From positions 1,674,001 to 1,738,000 of the forward strand of contig NZ_CP038462.1 in NCBI RefSeq assembly GCF_004777465.1: a stretch of 64,000 nt of DNA, written 5' to 3'. Every line of letters starts with the position of its first letter. Positions within the stretch are counted from its first letter, which is position 1. Shown piece by piece: positions 1-9,066 of this stretch. Source of the stretch: Nocardioides daphniae. GTDB lineage: Bacteria; Actinomycetota; Actinomycetes; Propionibacteriales; Nocardioidaceae. The translations under genes and the position numbers were made by a program. The notes under the pieces are model-generated. The model saw nothing but the letters and a program-made list of their open reading frames with translations. It did no database searches and was not told the origin of the DNA.

Positions 1-545
1 CACGGCCACCTCGCGCACGGCCGGGTGGTTGGCGATGGCGTTCTCGACCTCGGCGCAGTAGATGTTCTCGCCACCCGAGACGATCATGTCCTTCATCCGG
101 TCGACGACCCAGACGAACCCCTCGGCGTCCTGCCTCACCAGGTCGCCCGAGTGGAACCAGCCCCCGGCGAAGGCCTCCGCCGTGGCCTCCGGCTTGTTCC
201 AGTACCCCTTCATCACCGTGGGGCCGCGGTAGACGATCTCGCCCACCTCGCCAGGGACGACGTCGTTCATCAACGGGTCGACCAGCCGGTACTGGATGGT
301 CGGGATCGGCTGGCCGACCGACCCGAGCTTGCGCAACGAGTCCTCGCCGCGTAGACCGCAGGTGATGGGTGAGGTCTCGGTCTGGCCGAAGACCGCGACG
401 TTGAGCGCGTCGGGGAACTTCTCCGCCATCGCCCGCAGCGTCGCGTCCGAGGCGGGTGCTGCACCCCAGCTGATGATGCGCAGCTTGAGGTCGCGCCGGT
501 CGATGTCCGGCTGGGCGCAGATCAGGACACACGCGGTGACCTGAC
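1..545 (-). CDS. acyl-CoA synthetase (AMP-binding), fragment missing both ends
   Basis: Fragment of a class I adenylate-forming enzyme that would activate a fatty or other carboxylic acid to acyl-AMP and then acyl-CoA. The minus frame is open from about 545 off the left edge. It reads through the family core: a VFGQTE-type motif, GYWNKPEAT, the GWFHSGDL motif and the hinge DRMKDMIVSGGENI that leads into the C-terminal lid. The N-terminal half is missing: the frame meets an acyl-CoA dehydrogenase fragment on the other strand near 541-550, with no start codon or RBS. The C-terminus lies outside the window. Family is clear; substrate is not. Confidence 0.85.
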
Positions 546-748
546 TGCTGCGGCCGCGGCGGCGAAGTTTTGGTGCTCGGAGCAGTACGTCGACGTGGTG
601 AACCGATGCGTCCAGCTGCACGGCGGCTACGGCTACATGCTCGAGTACCGCATCGCCCACGACTACCTGGACTCGCGCATCTCGACGATCTACGGCGGGG
701 ACGACCGAGATCATGAAGGAGATCGTGGGGCGCGACCTGGGGCTCTGA
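544..748 (+). pseudogene. acyl-CoA dehydrogenase, C-terminal remnant
   Basis: Only the last 68 or so residues of an acyl-CoA dehydrogenase are present. The signature is CVQLHGGYGYM followed by a YGGTTEIMKEIVGRDLGL-type end, the FAD-binding C-terminal helix region. There is no N-terminal part and no start: the frame begins abruptly at the junction with the ligase fragment. A GGGG run at 697-700 shifts the frame by +1; removing one G restores the family sequence to the TGA at 746-748. It is either a deletion relic or the edge of an assembly join. Ligase and dehydrogenase are common neighbours in fatty acid catabolism clusters. Confidence 0.8.
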
Positions 749-769
749 GCCCGTCCGAGACCCGGCGGA

Positions 770-1176
770 TCAGCCCGCGTCGTGGTCCTTGCGGCGCAGC
801 CAGCCGCCGGCGTAGAGAGCCCAGAGCACGAGCAGCGGCTGGAAGAAGAGGCGGGTGAGGCGCTTCTGGTCGGTGTCGAGGCCGAAGGCGTCCGTCCCTC
901 CACGTACTGAGCGATGTTGCCCGGGAAGATGGCGACGAAGAAGGCCGCCAGGAGGCCGCCGAAGAGGCGCTTGTGCTTCGGGAGGGCGACGAGCCCCGCA
1001 CCCAGCGCGACCTCGACGACGCCGGAGCCGACGACGGTGAGGTCGTCGTCGATCGGGAACCACTCGGGCACCTGTGCCTGGAACTCCTGACGCTGCGCGG
1101 TCAGGTGGAGAACACCGGCGGTCACCATGGCAGACCCAAGGAGGACCCGGGCGACGGTGCGGGGGAGTGAAGTCAT
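770..1176 (-). CDS. DoxX-like small membrane protein (one frame break)
   Basis: A four-helix membrane protein of the DoxX/MauE-like type, about 135 residues when the frame is joined. It begins MTSLPRTVARVLLGSAMVTA and has hydrophobic segments in the N-terminal third, the middle (LFGGLLAAFFVAIFPGNIAQ) and near the end (FFQPLLVLWALYAGGW). The frame breaks near 896-898: adding one base to the GGG run gives the family-typical QYVEGTDAFGLDTD. The start at 1176 is the ATG that opens the hydrophobic helix. The biochemical role of such proteins is poorly defined; some relatives act in thiosulfate or redox-linked systems. Function not assigned. Confidence 0.7.
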
Positions 1177-1318
1177 GGAGCGAGCGTACGGAGCCCGACA
1201 AGGCAGTGGTCAGCGTTTGTCCCGAGCGGGAGCGGGTACCCGAGTCGCGAGCACCTGTGGAGCGCAGCCCGCCTGCACGAGCGGCGAGGTCCGGGCGCCC
1301 GATCGAGGAGGAGACCTG

Positions 1319-1597
1319 ATGGCCGCGAAGAATCAGAAGGGTCCGGGGCCCAGCGTCAAGGACGCGGACCTCTACGAGGAGCTGCGTGACGACGGCGCCA
1401 GCAAGGAGAAGGCGGCGAGGATCGCCAATGCCGCGGCCAACACGTCCCGCTCCGAGGTGGGGCGCAAGGGTGGGGAGTCCGGGTCGTACGAGGACTGGAC
1501 GGTTCCGGAGCTGCGCAAGCGGGCCGCCGAGATCGGCGTCGAGGGCCGTTCGTCGATGCGCAAGGCAGAGCTCGTCAAGGCCCTGCGCGACCACTGA
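1319..1597 (+). CDS. small Rho-N/SAP-like domain protein
   Basis: A 92-residue protein. Residues 1-55 resemble small actinobacterial DUF7218-type proteins (KDADLYEELRDDGASKEKAA, then SEVGRKGG). Residues 58-92 form a Rho-termination-factor N-terminal or SAP-like helix-extended-helix (WTVPELRKRAAEIGVEG, then SSMRKAELVKALRDH), which usually binds nucleic acid. A strong SD, GAGGAGGAG at 1305-1313, selects the ATG at 1319 over longer upstream frames. It stands alone, with the TspO-like gene 72 bases downstream. A nucleic-acid-binding or stress role is an inference from the domain. Confidence 0.7.
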   Translation: MAAKNQKGPGPSVKDADLYEELRDDGASKEKAARIANAAANTSRSEVGRKGGESGSYEDWTVPELRKRAAEIGVEGRSSMRKAELVKALRDH

Positions 1598-1669
1598 CCA
1601 TCGCGCCGGTGCCGCGGGCACCGGTCGCACCGACCGCGCGACGCACCGACCGCCACGAGGGAGAGCGCG

Positions 1670-2503
1670 ATGACGACGTACGAGGACCAGACGGCCCGCA
1701 GCGACCGGAGCACGGGCGTCACCAGCCGTGACCGCCTGCGACAGGCGGTGGTGGTGGTCAGCGCCGTGCTGGGCATCATCGGCGCCGTGATCGGCTCCGG
1801 GGCCTGGGGCGGTGAACCGGTGGCCGAGGCGGCCGGGGGCGCCCTCTCCGCCGACGCGACCTTCCTGGCGCCGGCAGGCCCGGCGTTCTCGATCTGGTCC
1901 GTGATCTACACGGCCCTGGTGGTGTGGACGGTCTGGCACACGCTGCCCGGACGCGCCTCGTCGTCGCTGGCCCGGGCCACCGGCTGGTGGGGGGCCGCCT
2001 CGCTTCTGCTCAACGCGTCGTGGCTCCTCACGGTGCAGGTGGAGCTGCTGTGGCTGAGCGTCGTGATCATCGTGGTGCTGGCACTCGTCCTGGGGCGCCT
2101 GCTGACCGCTCCCGGGGCCACCGACGACCGCGCCGGGGAGGTGATCACCCGGGTGACGTTCGGCCTCTACCTGGGCTGGGTCAGCGTGGCGACCTGCGCC
2201 AACCTGGCTGCCGTCCTCGTCGACGCGGGCGTCGACTCCGGACGACGTGTGGGTGAGGAGATCGCGCTGGTGGTGCTGGCGGCCGTCTGCGGACTGGTCC
2301 TTCTCTACGCCCTGCGGGTCGGCATCGCACGCTGGGCCGTCACCGCGGCGGCCGTGTGGGGGCTGTCGTGGATCGCGGTCGGGCGTCTCACCGACCAGCC
2401 CGACTCCACGGTGGTGGGGATCGGTGCGCTCGTCGCGGCGGTGGTCTCGGTCGGACTCACCGCCCTGGGTGCCCGGCGGGGGCGCAGCCGACGTGGAGCC
2501 TGA
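1670..2503 (+). CDS. TspO/MBR-like tryptophan-rich membrane protein
   Basis: A 277-residue integral membrane protein with at least six hydrophobic segments. The region FLAPAGPAFSIWSVIYTALV at about residues 64-83 is the TspO/MBR-type motif in which a PAGxxFxIW sequence starts a helix. TspO relatives bind tetrapyrroles or act as stress-related sensors, but this actinobacterial group is longer than classical TspO (about 160 residues) and its ligand is unknown. An N-terminal polar stretch of about 25 residues precedes the first helix. The SD-like GAGGGAGA sits 5-12 bases before the ATG. Confidence 0.7.
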   Translation: MTTYEDQTARSDRSTGVTSRDRLRQAVVVVSAVLGIIGAVIGSGAWGGEPVAEAAGGALSADATFLAPAGPAFSIWSVIYTALVVWTVWHTLPGRASSSLARATGWWGAASLLLNASWLLTVQVELLWLSVVIIVVLALVLGRLLTAPGATDDRAGEVITRVTFGLYLGWVSVATCANLAAVLVDAGVDSGRRVGEEIALVVLAAVCGLVLLYALRVGIARWAVTAAAVWGLSWIAVGRLTDQPDSTVVGIGALVAAVVSVGLTALGARRGRSRRGA

Positions 2504-2568
2504 CCGCGTGTGATCCCCGGGGCGCGGGGTACAGGAAGGTCTTCCGCAGCCCCATCAAGGAGGACGAC

Positions 2569-3528
2569 GTGACGCGTTTCGGCTACTTCCTCACCTGTGA
2601 GGAGTACAGCCCTGCAGAGCTGGTCGAGCAGGCCGTGCTCGCTGAGCAGGCCGGCTTCGAGGCACTGTGGATCAGTGACCACTACCACCCGTGGAACGAC
2701 GAGCAGGGCGAGAGCGCCTTCGTGTGGACCGTGATCGGCGCCCTGGCCCAGGCCACGAACCTGCCGGTGACCACTGCCGTCACCTGCCCCACGGTGAGGA
2801 TTCACCCAGCGATCATCGCCCAGGCGGCCGCCACCTGCGCCGCCATGATGCCGGGCCGCTTCATCCTCGGGGTAGGCAGCGGCGAGGCCCTCAACGAGCA
2901 CGTGCTGGGGGACGTCTGGCCCTCGGCAGACGTGCGCCTCGAGATGCTCGAGGAAGCGGTCGAGCTGATCCGCGAGCTGTGGAAGGGCGACTTCGTGACC
3001 CACCGTGGGCGCCACTACAAGACCGACACCGCCCGCATCTACACCCTGCCCGAGCAGCCGCCGGAGATCTGGGTCTCAGGCTTCGGGCCGAAGGCCACCG
3101 AGCTGGCGGCTCGGATCGGGGACGGCTACATCACCACGACGCCGGACGAGGAGCTGCTGCAGCGGTTCCGGGAGGGCTCCGGAGGCAAGCCCGCCCAGAT
3201 CGGCATCAAGGTGAGCTGGGCCCCCACGGCCGAGGAGGGCGTGGACCACGCGCACCGGCTGTGGGGCACCAGCGGCCTGCCCGGGGAGCTGGCCCAGGTC
3301 CTGCCCTCACCGCGACACTTCGAGCAGGGGGCCGAGCTGGTGACGAAGGAGCAGACGGCCTCGACCGTCACCTGCGGGCCCGACCTCGATGCGCACGTCG
3401 CCGCCATGAAGGAGTGCGTCGACGCCGGCTTCGAGGAGGTCTACGTCGCCAACATGGGACCGCACTGGCGCGAGATGATCGCTGCCTACGGCGACCAGGT
3501 CCTGCCGCGGCTCAGGTCGACCAGCTGA
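2569..3528 (+). CDS. F420-dependent oxidoreductase, FGD-like (luciferase family)
   Basis: A 319-residue TIM-barrel enzyme of the luciferase-like, coenzyme F420-dependent family, close to the glucose-6-phosphate dehydrogenase (FGD) group. The N-terminus FGYFLTCEEYSPAELVEQA matches the group; ISDHYHPW at about residues 38-45 carries the Asp-His pair used in FGD catalysis, and LGVGSGEALNEH carries the conserved Glu. The GTG at 2569 is chosen because AAGGAGG (2557-2563) lies 5 bases upstream; an in-frame start at 2356 would overlap the preceding gene. Hydride transfer to F420 is inferred from the family; the substrate cannot be read from the sequence. Confidence 0.8.
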   Translation: MTRFGYFLTCEEYSPAELVEQAVLAEQAGFEALWISDHYHPWNDEQGESAFVWTVIGALAQATNLPVTTAVTCPTVRIHPAIIAQAAATCAAMMPGRFILGVGSGEALNEHVLGDVWPSADVRLEMLEEAVELIRELWKGDFVTHRGRHYKTDTARIYTLPEQPPEIWVSGFGPKATELAARIGDGYITTTPDEELLQRFREGSGGKPAQIGIKVSWAPTAEEGVDHAHRLWGTSGLPGELAQVLPSPRHFEQGAELVTKEQTASTVTCGPDLDAHVAAMKECVDAGFEEVYVANMGPHWREMIAAYGDQVLPRLRSTS

Positions 3529-3549
3529 CGTCGTCGGCCGGCGGGTGGG

Positions 3550-3722
3550 TCAGTTGTCTCCCCGCCGGCGGCGGCTGCCGCGAGTGGGGTCGGGGGTGAC
3601 GTCCTGGCGCTCGGGGTCGTGGGCCTGGCGCTCGGCCCGGCGGGCGTCCAGCCGCCACACCAGGAGGAACAGCAGGCCAGCACGACGACAGGGATCAGGA
3701 ACGTCAGCAGTGTCGTTGTCAT
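3550..3722 (-). CDS. small single-pass membrane protein (frame uncertain)
   Basis: A tiny minus-strand gene. The N-terminus MTTTLLTFLIPVVVLA begins a transmembrane helix, and another frame continues it as GLLFLLVWRLDARRAERQAH followed by a charged RRRRGDN tail ending at the TAG at 3550. Neither frame alone makes a sensible protein, so a frame break near 3665-3675 is likely; the joined product would be about 57 residues. The exact indel cannot be fixed from sequence. Function unknown. Confidence 0.4.
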
Positions 3723-3832
3723 GGGGTCGCTCTACCCGCTCGCACGCCATTCCATGCCCGATTCGTGGCTCATGGTTGGAACGCCGACGACGGGGTACAC
3801 GGAGGGCTCACCCACACCTGAAGGAGGTCCTC

Positions 3833-4024
3833 ATGGGACTGGATGACAAGGCCAAGCACAAGGCTGAGGAAACCATCGGTCGGGGCAAGGAGGCGGCCGG
3901 TGCCGCCACTGACGACGACTCGCTGCGCGCCGAGGGCAAGACCGACCAGAACAAGGCGAAGGTGAAGGACAAGGTCACCGACGTCAAGGACAAGATCGAG
4001 AAGAAGATCGACGACCTGGGGTGA
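3833..4024 (+). CDS. CsbD-family stress protein
   Basis: A 63-residue, very hydrophilic Lys/Asp/Glu-rich protein of the CsbD family. It reads MGLDDKAKHKAEETIGRGKE, then a charged heptad-like stretch KVKDKVTDVKDKIEKKIDDL. Family members are general-stress induced and largely unstructured or helical; their molecular job is unknown. The SD AAGGAGG (3821-3827) precedes the ATG at 3833 by 5 bases. The 110-base upstream gap holds no other gene and probably the promoter. Confidence 0.85.
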   Translation: MGLDDKAKHKAEETIGRGKEAAGAATDDDSLRAEGKTDQNKAKVKDKVTDVKDKIEKKIDDLG

Positions 4025-4041
4025 CCACGCCCCTGCCGTGC

Positions 4042-4047
4042 TAGACA
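4042..4047 (+). promoter_or_regulatory. TAGACA -10 element, leaderless start of the UPF0126 gene
   Basis: TAGACA ends 6 bases before the GTG at 4054. No SD precedes that GTG, so transcription probably begins at or very near the start codon. Confidence 0.5.
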
Positions 4048-4053
4048 CGTCGC

Positions 4054-4692
4054 GTGGAGACCACGACGTCGTTGTTCCTCGCGCTCGACCTGACCGGCGT
4101 CTTCGCCTTCGCCCTCAACGGGGCGTTGACGGCGCTGCGGGTCACGCGGATCGACATCGTCGGGGTCGTGACGCTTGCGATGTTCACGGCGCTGGGCGGG
4201 GGCATGGTGCGCGACATCCTGTTGGGCGCCGTGCCCCCGGCCACCTTCGTCGACTGGAGATACCTGGCAGTCGCCGCCCTCGGCGGGCTGGTGGCCTTCG
4301 TCTTCGGTCGGCACCTGCAGCAGCTCTCCCGCCCCATACTCGCGCTGGACGCCGCCGGCCTGAGCCTCTTCGCCGTCACCGGCGCGCTCAAGGGGCTCGA
4401 CTTCGGGATGGGGGTCGTCCAGGCCACCATCCTGGGCGCTGTCACCGCGGTCGGCGGGGGCACGTTGCGCGACGTCCTCGTCCGAGAGGTGCCCGCCGTC
4501 CTCTCGAGCGGCCTGTACGCCGTCCCCGCGCTGCTCGGAGGCCTCCTGGTGGCGGGTCTCGTCGAGGGCGGTCTCGCGGTGCTGCCAGCGGCCCTGGCCG
4601 GCGCGGTCGCCTGCTTCACCCTACGGATGGTCGGGGTGCGTTTCGACCTGCACGCCCCGGTGCCGCGCTCGGTGCTGCGCCCGCGGCCGTGA
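4054..4692 (+). CDS. UPF0126 / TRIC-like membrane protein
   Basis: A 212-residue protein with seven hydrophobic segments and two copies of the UPF0126 signature GGGxxRD: GGGMVRDILLG at about residues 49-59 and GGGTLRDVLVRE at about 135-146, reflecting the internal duplication of three-helix units. The family is related to trimeric intracellular cation channels; some homologues are described as glycine or ion transporters. Starts at a GTG with no SD, consistent with a leaderless mRNA. Transport substrate not predictable. Confidence 0.8.
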   Translation: METTTSLFLALDLTGVFAFALNGALTALRVTRIDIVGVVTLAMFTALGGGMVRDILLGAVPPATFVDWRYLAVAALGGLVAFVFGRHLQQLSRPILALDAAGLSLFAVTGALKGLDFGMGVVQATILGAVTAVGGGTLRDVLVREVPAVLSSGLYAVPALLGGLLVAGLVEGGLAVLPAALAGAVACFTLRMVGVRFDLHAPVPRSVLRPRP

Positions 4693-4748
4693 CGGCGGGC
4701 ACCCGCCGACGCGCCAGCACCGTCCCCGAAACTGTCGGTGGTCGTCCT

Positions 4749-4754
4749 TAGCCT
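4749..4754 (+). promoter_or_regulatory. TAGCCT -10 element, leaderless start of sbcD
   Basis: TAGCCT ends 7 bases before the GTG at 4762, and no SD is present. It supports the short start of sbcD rather than the in-frame start at 4738, which lies upstream of this element. Confidence 0.5.
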
Positions 4755-4761
4755 TGGTCGC

Positions 4762-5919
4762 GTGAAGATCCTGCACACGTCGGACTGGCACATCGGCCGG
4801 ACGTTCCACCAGCACTCGACCGCTGACGCGCTCGCGTCCGTGCTCGACGCCCTGGTGGTGGCGGTGGCCGAGCACGCCGTCGACGTGGTCGTGGTCGCCG
4901 GCGACGTCTTCGACTCCTCGATGCCGTCGGCGCAGTCGGTGCGGGAGCTCGACCGGGTCCTGGTCGCCCTCAGCCGTGCGGGGGCCACGGTCGTCGTGAC
5001 GGCCGGCAACCACGACTCACCGGCCAGGCTCGGAGCCCGAGCTGTCTTCACCGCCGAGGTGGGCGTCCACGTGCTGACCCGGCCCGAGCGGCTCGCCGAC
5101 CCCGTCGTCGTCGCCGACGAGCACGGTCCGGTGCACATCTACGGCATCCCCTTCCTGGAGCCCACCCTCGTGCGACACCTCTGGCCCGAGGCTCCCCGCA
5201 CCCAGGCGGGCGTCATGCAGGCGGCGCTCGGCATGGTCCGCGCCGACGCCGAGGGGCGCGGGGCACGGCGTACGGTCGTCGCTGCCCACACCTTCGTCTT
5301 CGGCGCCGACGGTGAGTCCTGCGAGTCCGAGCGCGGCATCACCTCCGGCGGTGTCGACCGGGTTCCCGTCCCCAGCTTCGACGGGTTCGACTACGTGGCG
5401 CTGGGCCACATCCACGGGCGCAGCACGCTCGCGCCCGCCGTGCGCTACTCGGGCGCACCGCTGCACCTCTCCTTCTCCGAGCAGGACAAGCCCCGAGGCG
5501 CCTGGCTGGTCCACCTCGACGCGTCCGGCCTCGAGCGGGTCGAGTGGCTCGACCTCCCCGTCCCGCGCCCCTTGGTGACCCTGGAGGGCACGTTGGACGA
5601 GCTCCTGGGCGACGCCGGGCTCATGCACCACGAGGGCGCGTGGGTGCGCGCCCGGCTCACCGACGTCGAGCGGCCCATGGACCCGATGCGACGCCTGCAG
5701 AAGAGGTTCCCGCACTGCGCGGTCCTGGAGTTCGCCCCGTCCGCGGTGCGCCCGGTGCCCGCGCGCCTCGACCGTGAGCGGTTCGCCCAGCTCAGCGACG
5801 AGGACGTGGTGGCCCAGTTCCTGGCTCACGTGCGAGGCGGCGAGGAGCCCAGTCCCGCCGAGCGTGGGCTCATCGACGAGGTGCTCGGCGAGCTGCGTGG
5901 GCAGGAGGCCACCCGGTGA
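4762..5919 (+). CDS. sbcD: exonuclease SbcD (Mre11-like)
   Basis: The nuclease subunit of SbcCD, which cuts hairpins and blocked DNA ends in repair. About 385 residues. The calcineurin-like phosphoesterase motifs are intact: TSDWHIG near the N-terminus, VVVAGDVFDS, GNHDS, AAHTFVFG and GHIHGR, which together bind two Mn ions. The C-terminal capping region follows from about residue 275. The gene overlaps sbcC by 4 bases (GTGA at 5916-5919), so the subunits are translationally coupled. The start at 4762 gives VKILHTSDWHIG directly after a TAGCCT element. Confidence 0.93.
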   Translation: MKILHTSDWHIGRTFHQHSTADALASVLDALVVAVAEHAVDVVVVAGDVFDSSMPSAQSVRELDRVLVALSRAGATVVVTAGNHDSPARLGARAVFTAEVGVHVLTRPERLADPVVVADEHGPVHIYGIPFLEPTLVRHLWPEAPRTQAGVMQAALGMVRADAEGRGARRTVVAAHTFVFGADGESCESERGITSGGVDRVPVPSFDGFDYVALGHIHGRSTLAPAVRYSGAPLHLSFSEQDKPRGAWLVHLDASGLERVEWLDLPVPRPLVTLEGTLDELLGDAGLMHHEGAWVRARLTDVERPMDPMRRLQKRFPHCAVLEFAPSAVRPVPARLDRERFAQLSDEDVVAQFLAHVRGGEEPSPAERGLIDEVLGELRGQEATR

Positions 5920-8804
5920 GGATCCACAGCGTGGAGATGGCCGGCTTCGGTCCTTTCCTGTCTCCGCAGCGCGTGGACTTCGACGCCCTTCGCCGACGAC
6001 GGGATCTTCCTCGTCCAGGGCAGGACCGGGGCGGGAAAGTCCAGCATCCTCGACGCCGTCGTCTACGCCTTGTTCAACAACGCCCCACGCTACCGGTCGG
6101 CCGCGCCCCTGCAGCTGCGGAGCCACCACTGCTCCACCGACGACCCGACGTGGGTCGAGCTGGAGTTCAGCTCCGACGGTCGGCGCTACCGCGTGCGGCG
6201 CACCCCTGAGTACGAGCGCCCCAAGAGTCGCGGCGAGGGGCTCACCACCGAACGTCCCACCGCCCACCTGTGGCGCCTCGACGCCAGCGGGTGGACGGCT
6301 CTCGAGGCCAGCGTGCGTACGGTCGCCCAGGCGCTCGACGAGATCCTTCCGTTGTCCTGCCAGCAGTTCCTCCAGGTGGTCCTGCTGGCCCAGGGTGAGT
6401 TCGCCCGGTTCCTCGTCGCCGACAGCGCCGAGCGCAAGACCCTGCTCGGCGCCCTCTTCGACACGAGTCGGTTCGAGAGCTTCGACCGGCTGCTCCAGGC
6501 CCGGGTCGCGAGTCGCCGCGGCGAGATCGAGCGAGCGGCCTCCGCGACCGACGTGGTGGTGGAGCAGCTCGTGCTCCACCTCGCCACCGATCGTCCTGAG
6601 GAGCCCGACGAGGAGTGGTTGGCCCTCCTTCACGGCACGACTGCCCAGGCGGTCGCCGAGGCCGAGGAGGCCCGTGCCGCGGCCCGCCGCCTGCTTGACG
6701 AGCGGCGGAGCGAGTGGGAGGGAGCCCGCGCCCTGCTCGCCCTGCAGCAGCGCCGCGACTCCCTGCTCGCCACGTTGGCCCGGCTCGACGAGCAGGCGAG
6801 CCGGGTGGGGGAGGCACGCCGGGTGGTGGCGCGCGCCGAGGCCAGCGAAGCCGTCCGACCGGCCGCGAGACGTGCGTCCGGCTCGACGTGCGCCTGCGCC
6901 ACGAACGTGATGCGCTGGCCAAGGCCGAGGCGACCTACGAGGAGGTGCACGGCCTCCCGGTCCCGTCGGTCCTCGCCGACGAGCGTGACGACCTGGTGGA
7001 GCGGGTCGCCGCCGCCCGACAGGCCCTCGAGCTGGAGTCCCGCCTCGCCACGGTCCGGGCGGAGCAGGACCAGGTCGCGCGCAGGATCGAGGAGCTCCGC
7101 CACCAGCTCGGGCAGGTCGAGCACCGACTGGCCGAGCACCGCCAGGTCCTCGAGCGCGAGGCCACGACCAGCGTGGACAAGGCCAGCTCGGTGGTGCTGG
7201 AGCTGATCGACGAGCAGGCGCGGTCCAGGCGCCACGTCGCCGCAGTGGCAGAGCGTGCCCGGGCCGAGCAGGAGCTCCTGGTGGCGGGGGAGACGCGTAC
7301 GCGCGCGTCGGCCGCCCTGGACGCGCTGCGTCGTCGCAGCCTCGACCAGTACGCCGGCCGCCTTGCGCAAGGGCTGGTGGAGGGTGAGGCGTGCCCGGTG
7401 TGTGGTGGTGTCGAGCACCCTGCCCCGGCGGAGGTCACCGGGGTGCCGGTGCGCGAGGAGGACGTGGAGGCAGCGGAGCGCGAGTTCACGGCCGCCCAGG
7501 CTGCGTGCACGGCTGCCGAGGCCACGGTGGCGGCCGCACGGGCGCGCGAGTCGGCCCACGCCGGCGCCCGGTCGCCGGAGCTGCTGGCTGAGCTGGTGCA
7601 CGAGGCGGGGCTGGTGGTCCGTGACGCCGAGCGTCAGGCCGCCGAGCGGGCGGAGGCAGCCACGGCCCACGCGGAGCTGGACCACCGTCGGCAGCGCATG
7701 TCGGAGGAGGTCGCCGGCCTGGTGGTGCGGGCTGAGGCACTGGAGGAGAGCGCGGACGAGCTGCTGCGACGGGTCGAGGCAGCCTCCGGCACCTCGGAGT
7801 CGGTGGCCGATCGGTTGGACGGGCTCCAGGCACAGCTGGCTGCCCTCGATGGGGTGCTCTCGTGCCGTCGCTCCGAGGAGAAGCTCCGGGCCGAGCACGC
7901 GACTGCCCGGGCCCACCTCGTCGAGATGCTGGATCGGCACGGCTTCGACGACGAGGCGGCCTGCGTCGCGGCCCAGCGTCCCGCCGTGGAGGTTGAGCAG
8001 CTGCGCCGCGACGTGCGGCGTCACGACGAGCTGTTGACCGTCACCACCAGCGGGTTGGCCGACCCCGCCCTGCACGAGCTGCCCGAGGATCCCTGCGACC
8101 CCGCTCCGCTGGAGCGCCTCGTGCACGAGGCGGCGACCGCGCACGACCTCGCCGCCGAGGCAGCCGGGGTCGCCACCCAGCGGCACGGGACCACGACCGA
8201 CCTGGTCCGGCGCCTTCGCATCGCCTGGGCCCGCGACGCCGACGTACGACGCGAGTTCGAGGTCCTGCGACGCCTGGCCGCCACCGTGCACGGTGAGCCG
8301 CCCAACACACGGCGCCTGCGCCTGGAGAGCTACGTCCTGTCGGTGGAGCTGGACCAGATCGTGCAGGCGGCCAACCGTCGGCTGCACGTCATGTCAGCCG
8401 GGCGGTACGCCCTGCTGCTCGACGACCGGGTGGCGACCAGGGGCAACAACGCGGGCCTCGAGGTGCGGGTGCTCGACCACCACACCCAGGAGACGCGGGC
8501 CCCCGAGTCCCTCTCCGGCGGGGAGAAGTTCCTGGCGTCGCTCTCGCTCGCGCTCGGACTCTCCGAGGTGGTGAGCAACCGGGCCGGGGGCGTCAGCCTC
8601 GACACGCTCTTCATCGACGAGGGGTTCGGCTCACTCGACGCCGAGACCCTGGACCTGGCGATGCACACCCTGGACTCCCTGCGCGAGCACGGTCGGACGG
8701 TGGGGGTGATCAGTCACGTCGAGGCGATGAAGGAGCGCATCCCGGCGCAGCTGCTCGTCGAGCACGCTCCAGGCGGTTGGAGCATGATCCGCACCCTCGG
8801 CTGA
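5916..8804 (+). CDS. sbcC: exonuclease SbcC (Rad50-like ATPase), two frame breaks
   Basis: The SMC-like ATPase partner of SbcD, about 962 residues when rejoined. The N-terminus MRIHSVEMAGFGPFLSPQ leads to Walker A GRTGAGKSS, then QFLQVVLLAQGEFARFL. Two long coiled coils flank a zinc hook CPVCGG (codons at about 7392-7409). The signature ESLSGGEKFLASLSLALGLS and Walker B DTLFIDEGFGSLD are near the end. Frame breaks lie at 5986-5988 (one extra C) and near 6863 (one C missing); correcting both restores an uninterrupted protein with all motifs. These look like sequence errors rather than decay. Confidence 0.9.
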
Positions 8805-8850
8805 GCCGCGGGGCCGACCCGATCGGGTGCGCAGGCCTGAGTCGCTGACC

Positions 8851-8890
8851 CCGAAATTCGGTAGATCGTGGGTTCGGTAGTCCTACGGAT
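8851..8890. promoter_or_regulatory. operator-like direct repeats upstream of the matrixin gene
   Basis: The 262-base gap between sbcC and the protease holds the octamer TTCGGTAG twice, at 8857-8864 and 8873-8880 (16 bases start to start). The first sits in the palindrome CCGAAATTCGG (8851-8861); the second is followed by an imperfect mirror, CTACGGA. The layout looks like tandem operator half-sites; the regulator is unknown. Nothing else is seen in the gap. Confidence 0.3.
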
Positions 8891-9066
8891 TCCACAGGTC
8901 CGAAGGTGGATCTAGCGTGGAGAACGATCGAGGCGACTGACATACCGCCGTCTTGAACCGGGCGCCGCGGACCCAGCCGCAGGCCGGGCGTCCCACGGCG
9001 GATCGGGCCATGGGGGCCGAGCGGCTGATCGCCCGCTGCGCCGGGCCCTTCTCGGGGAGACTCACG

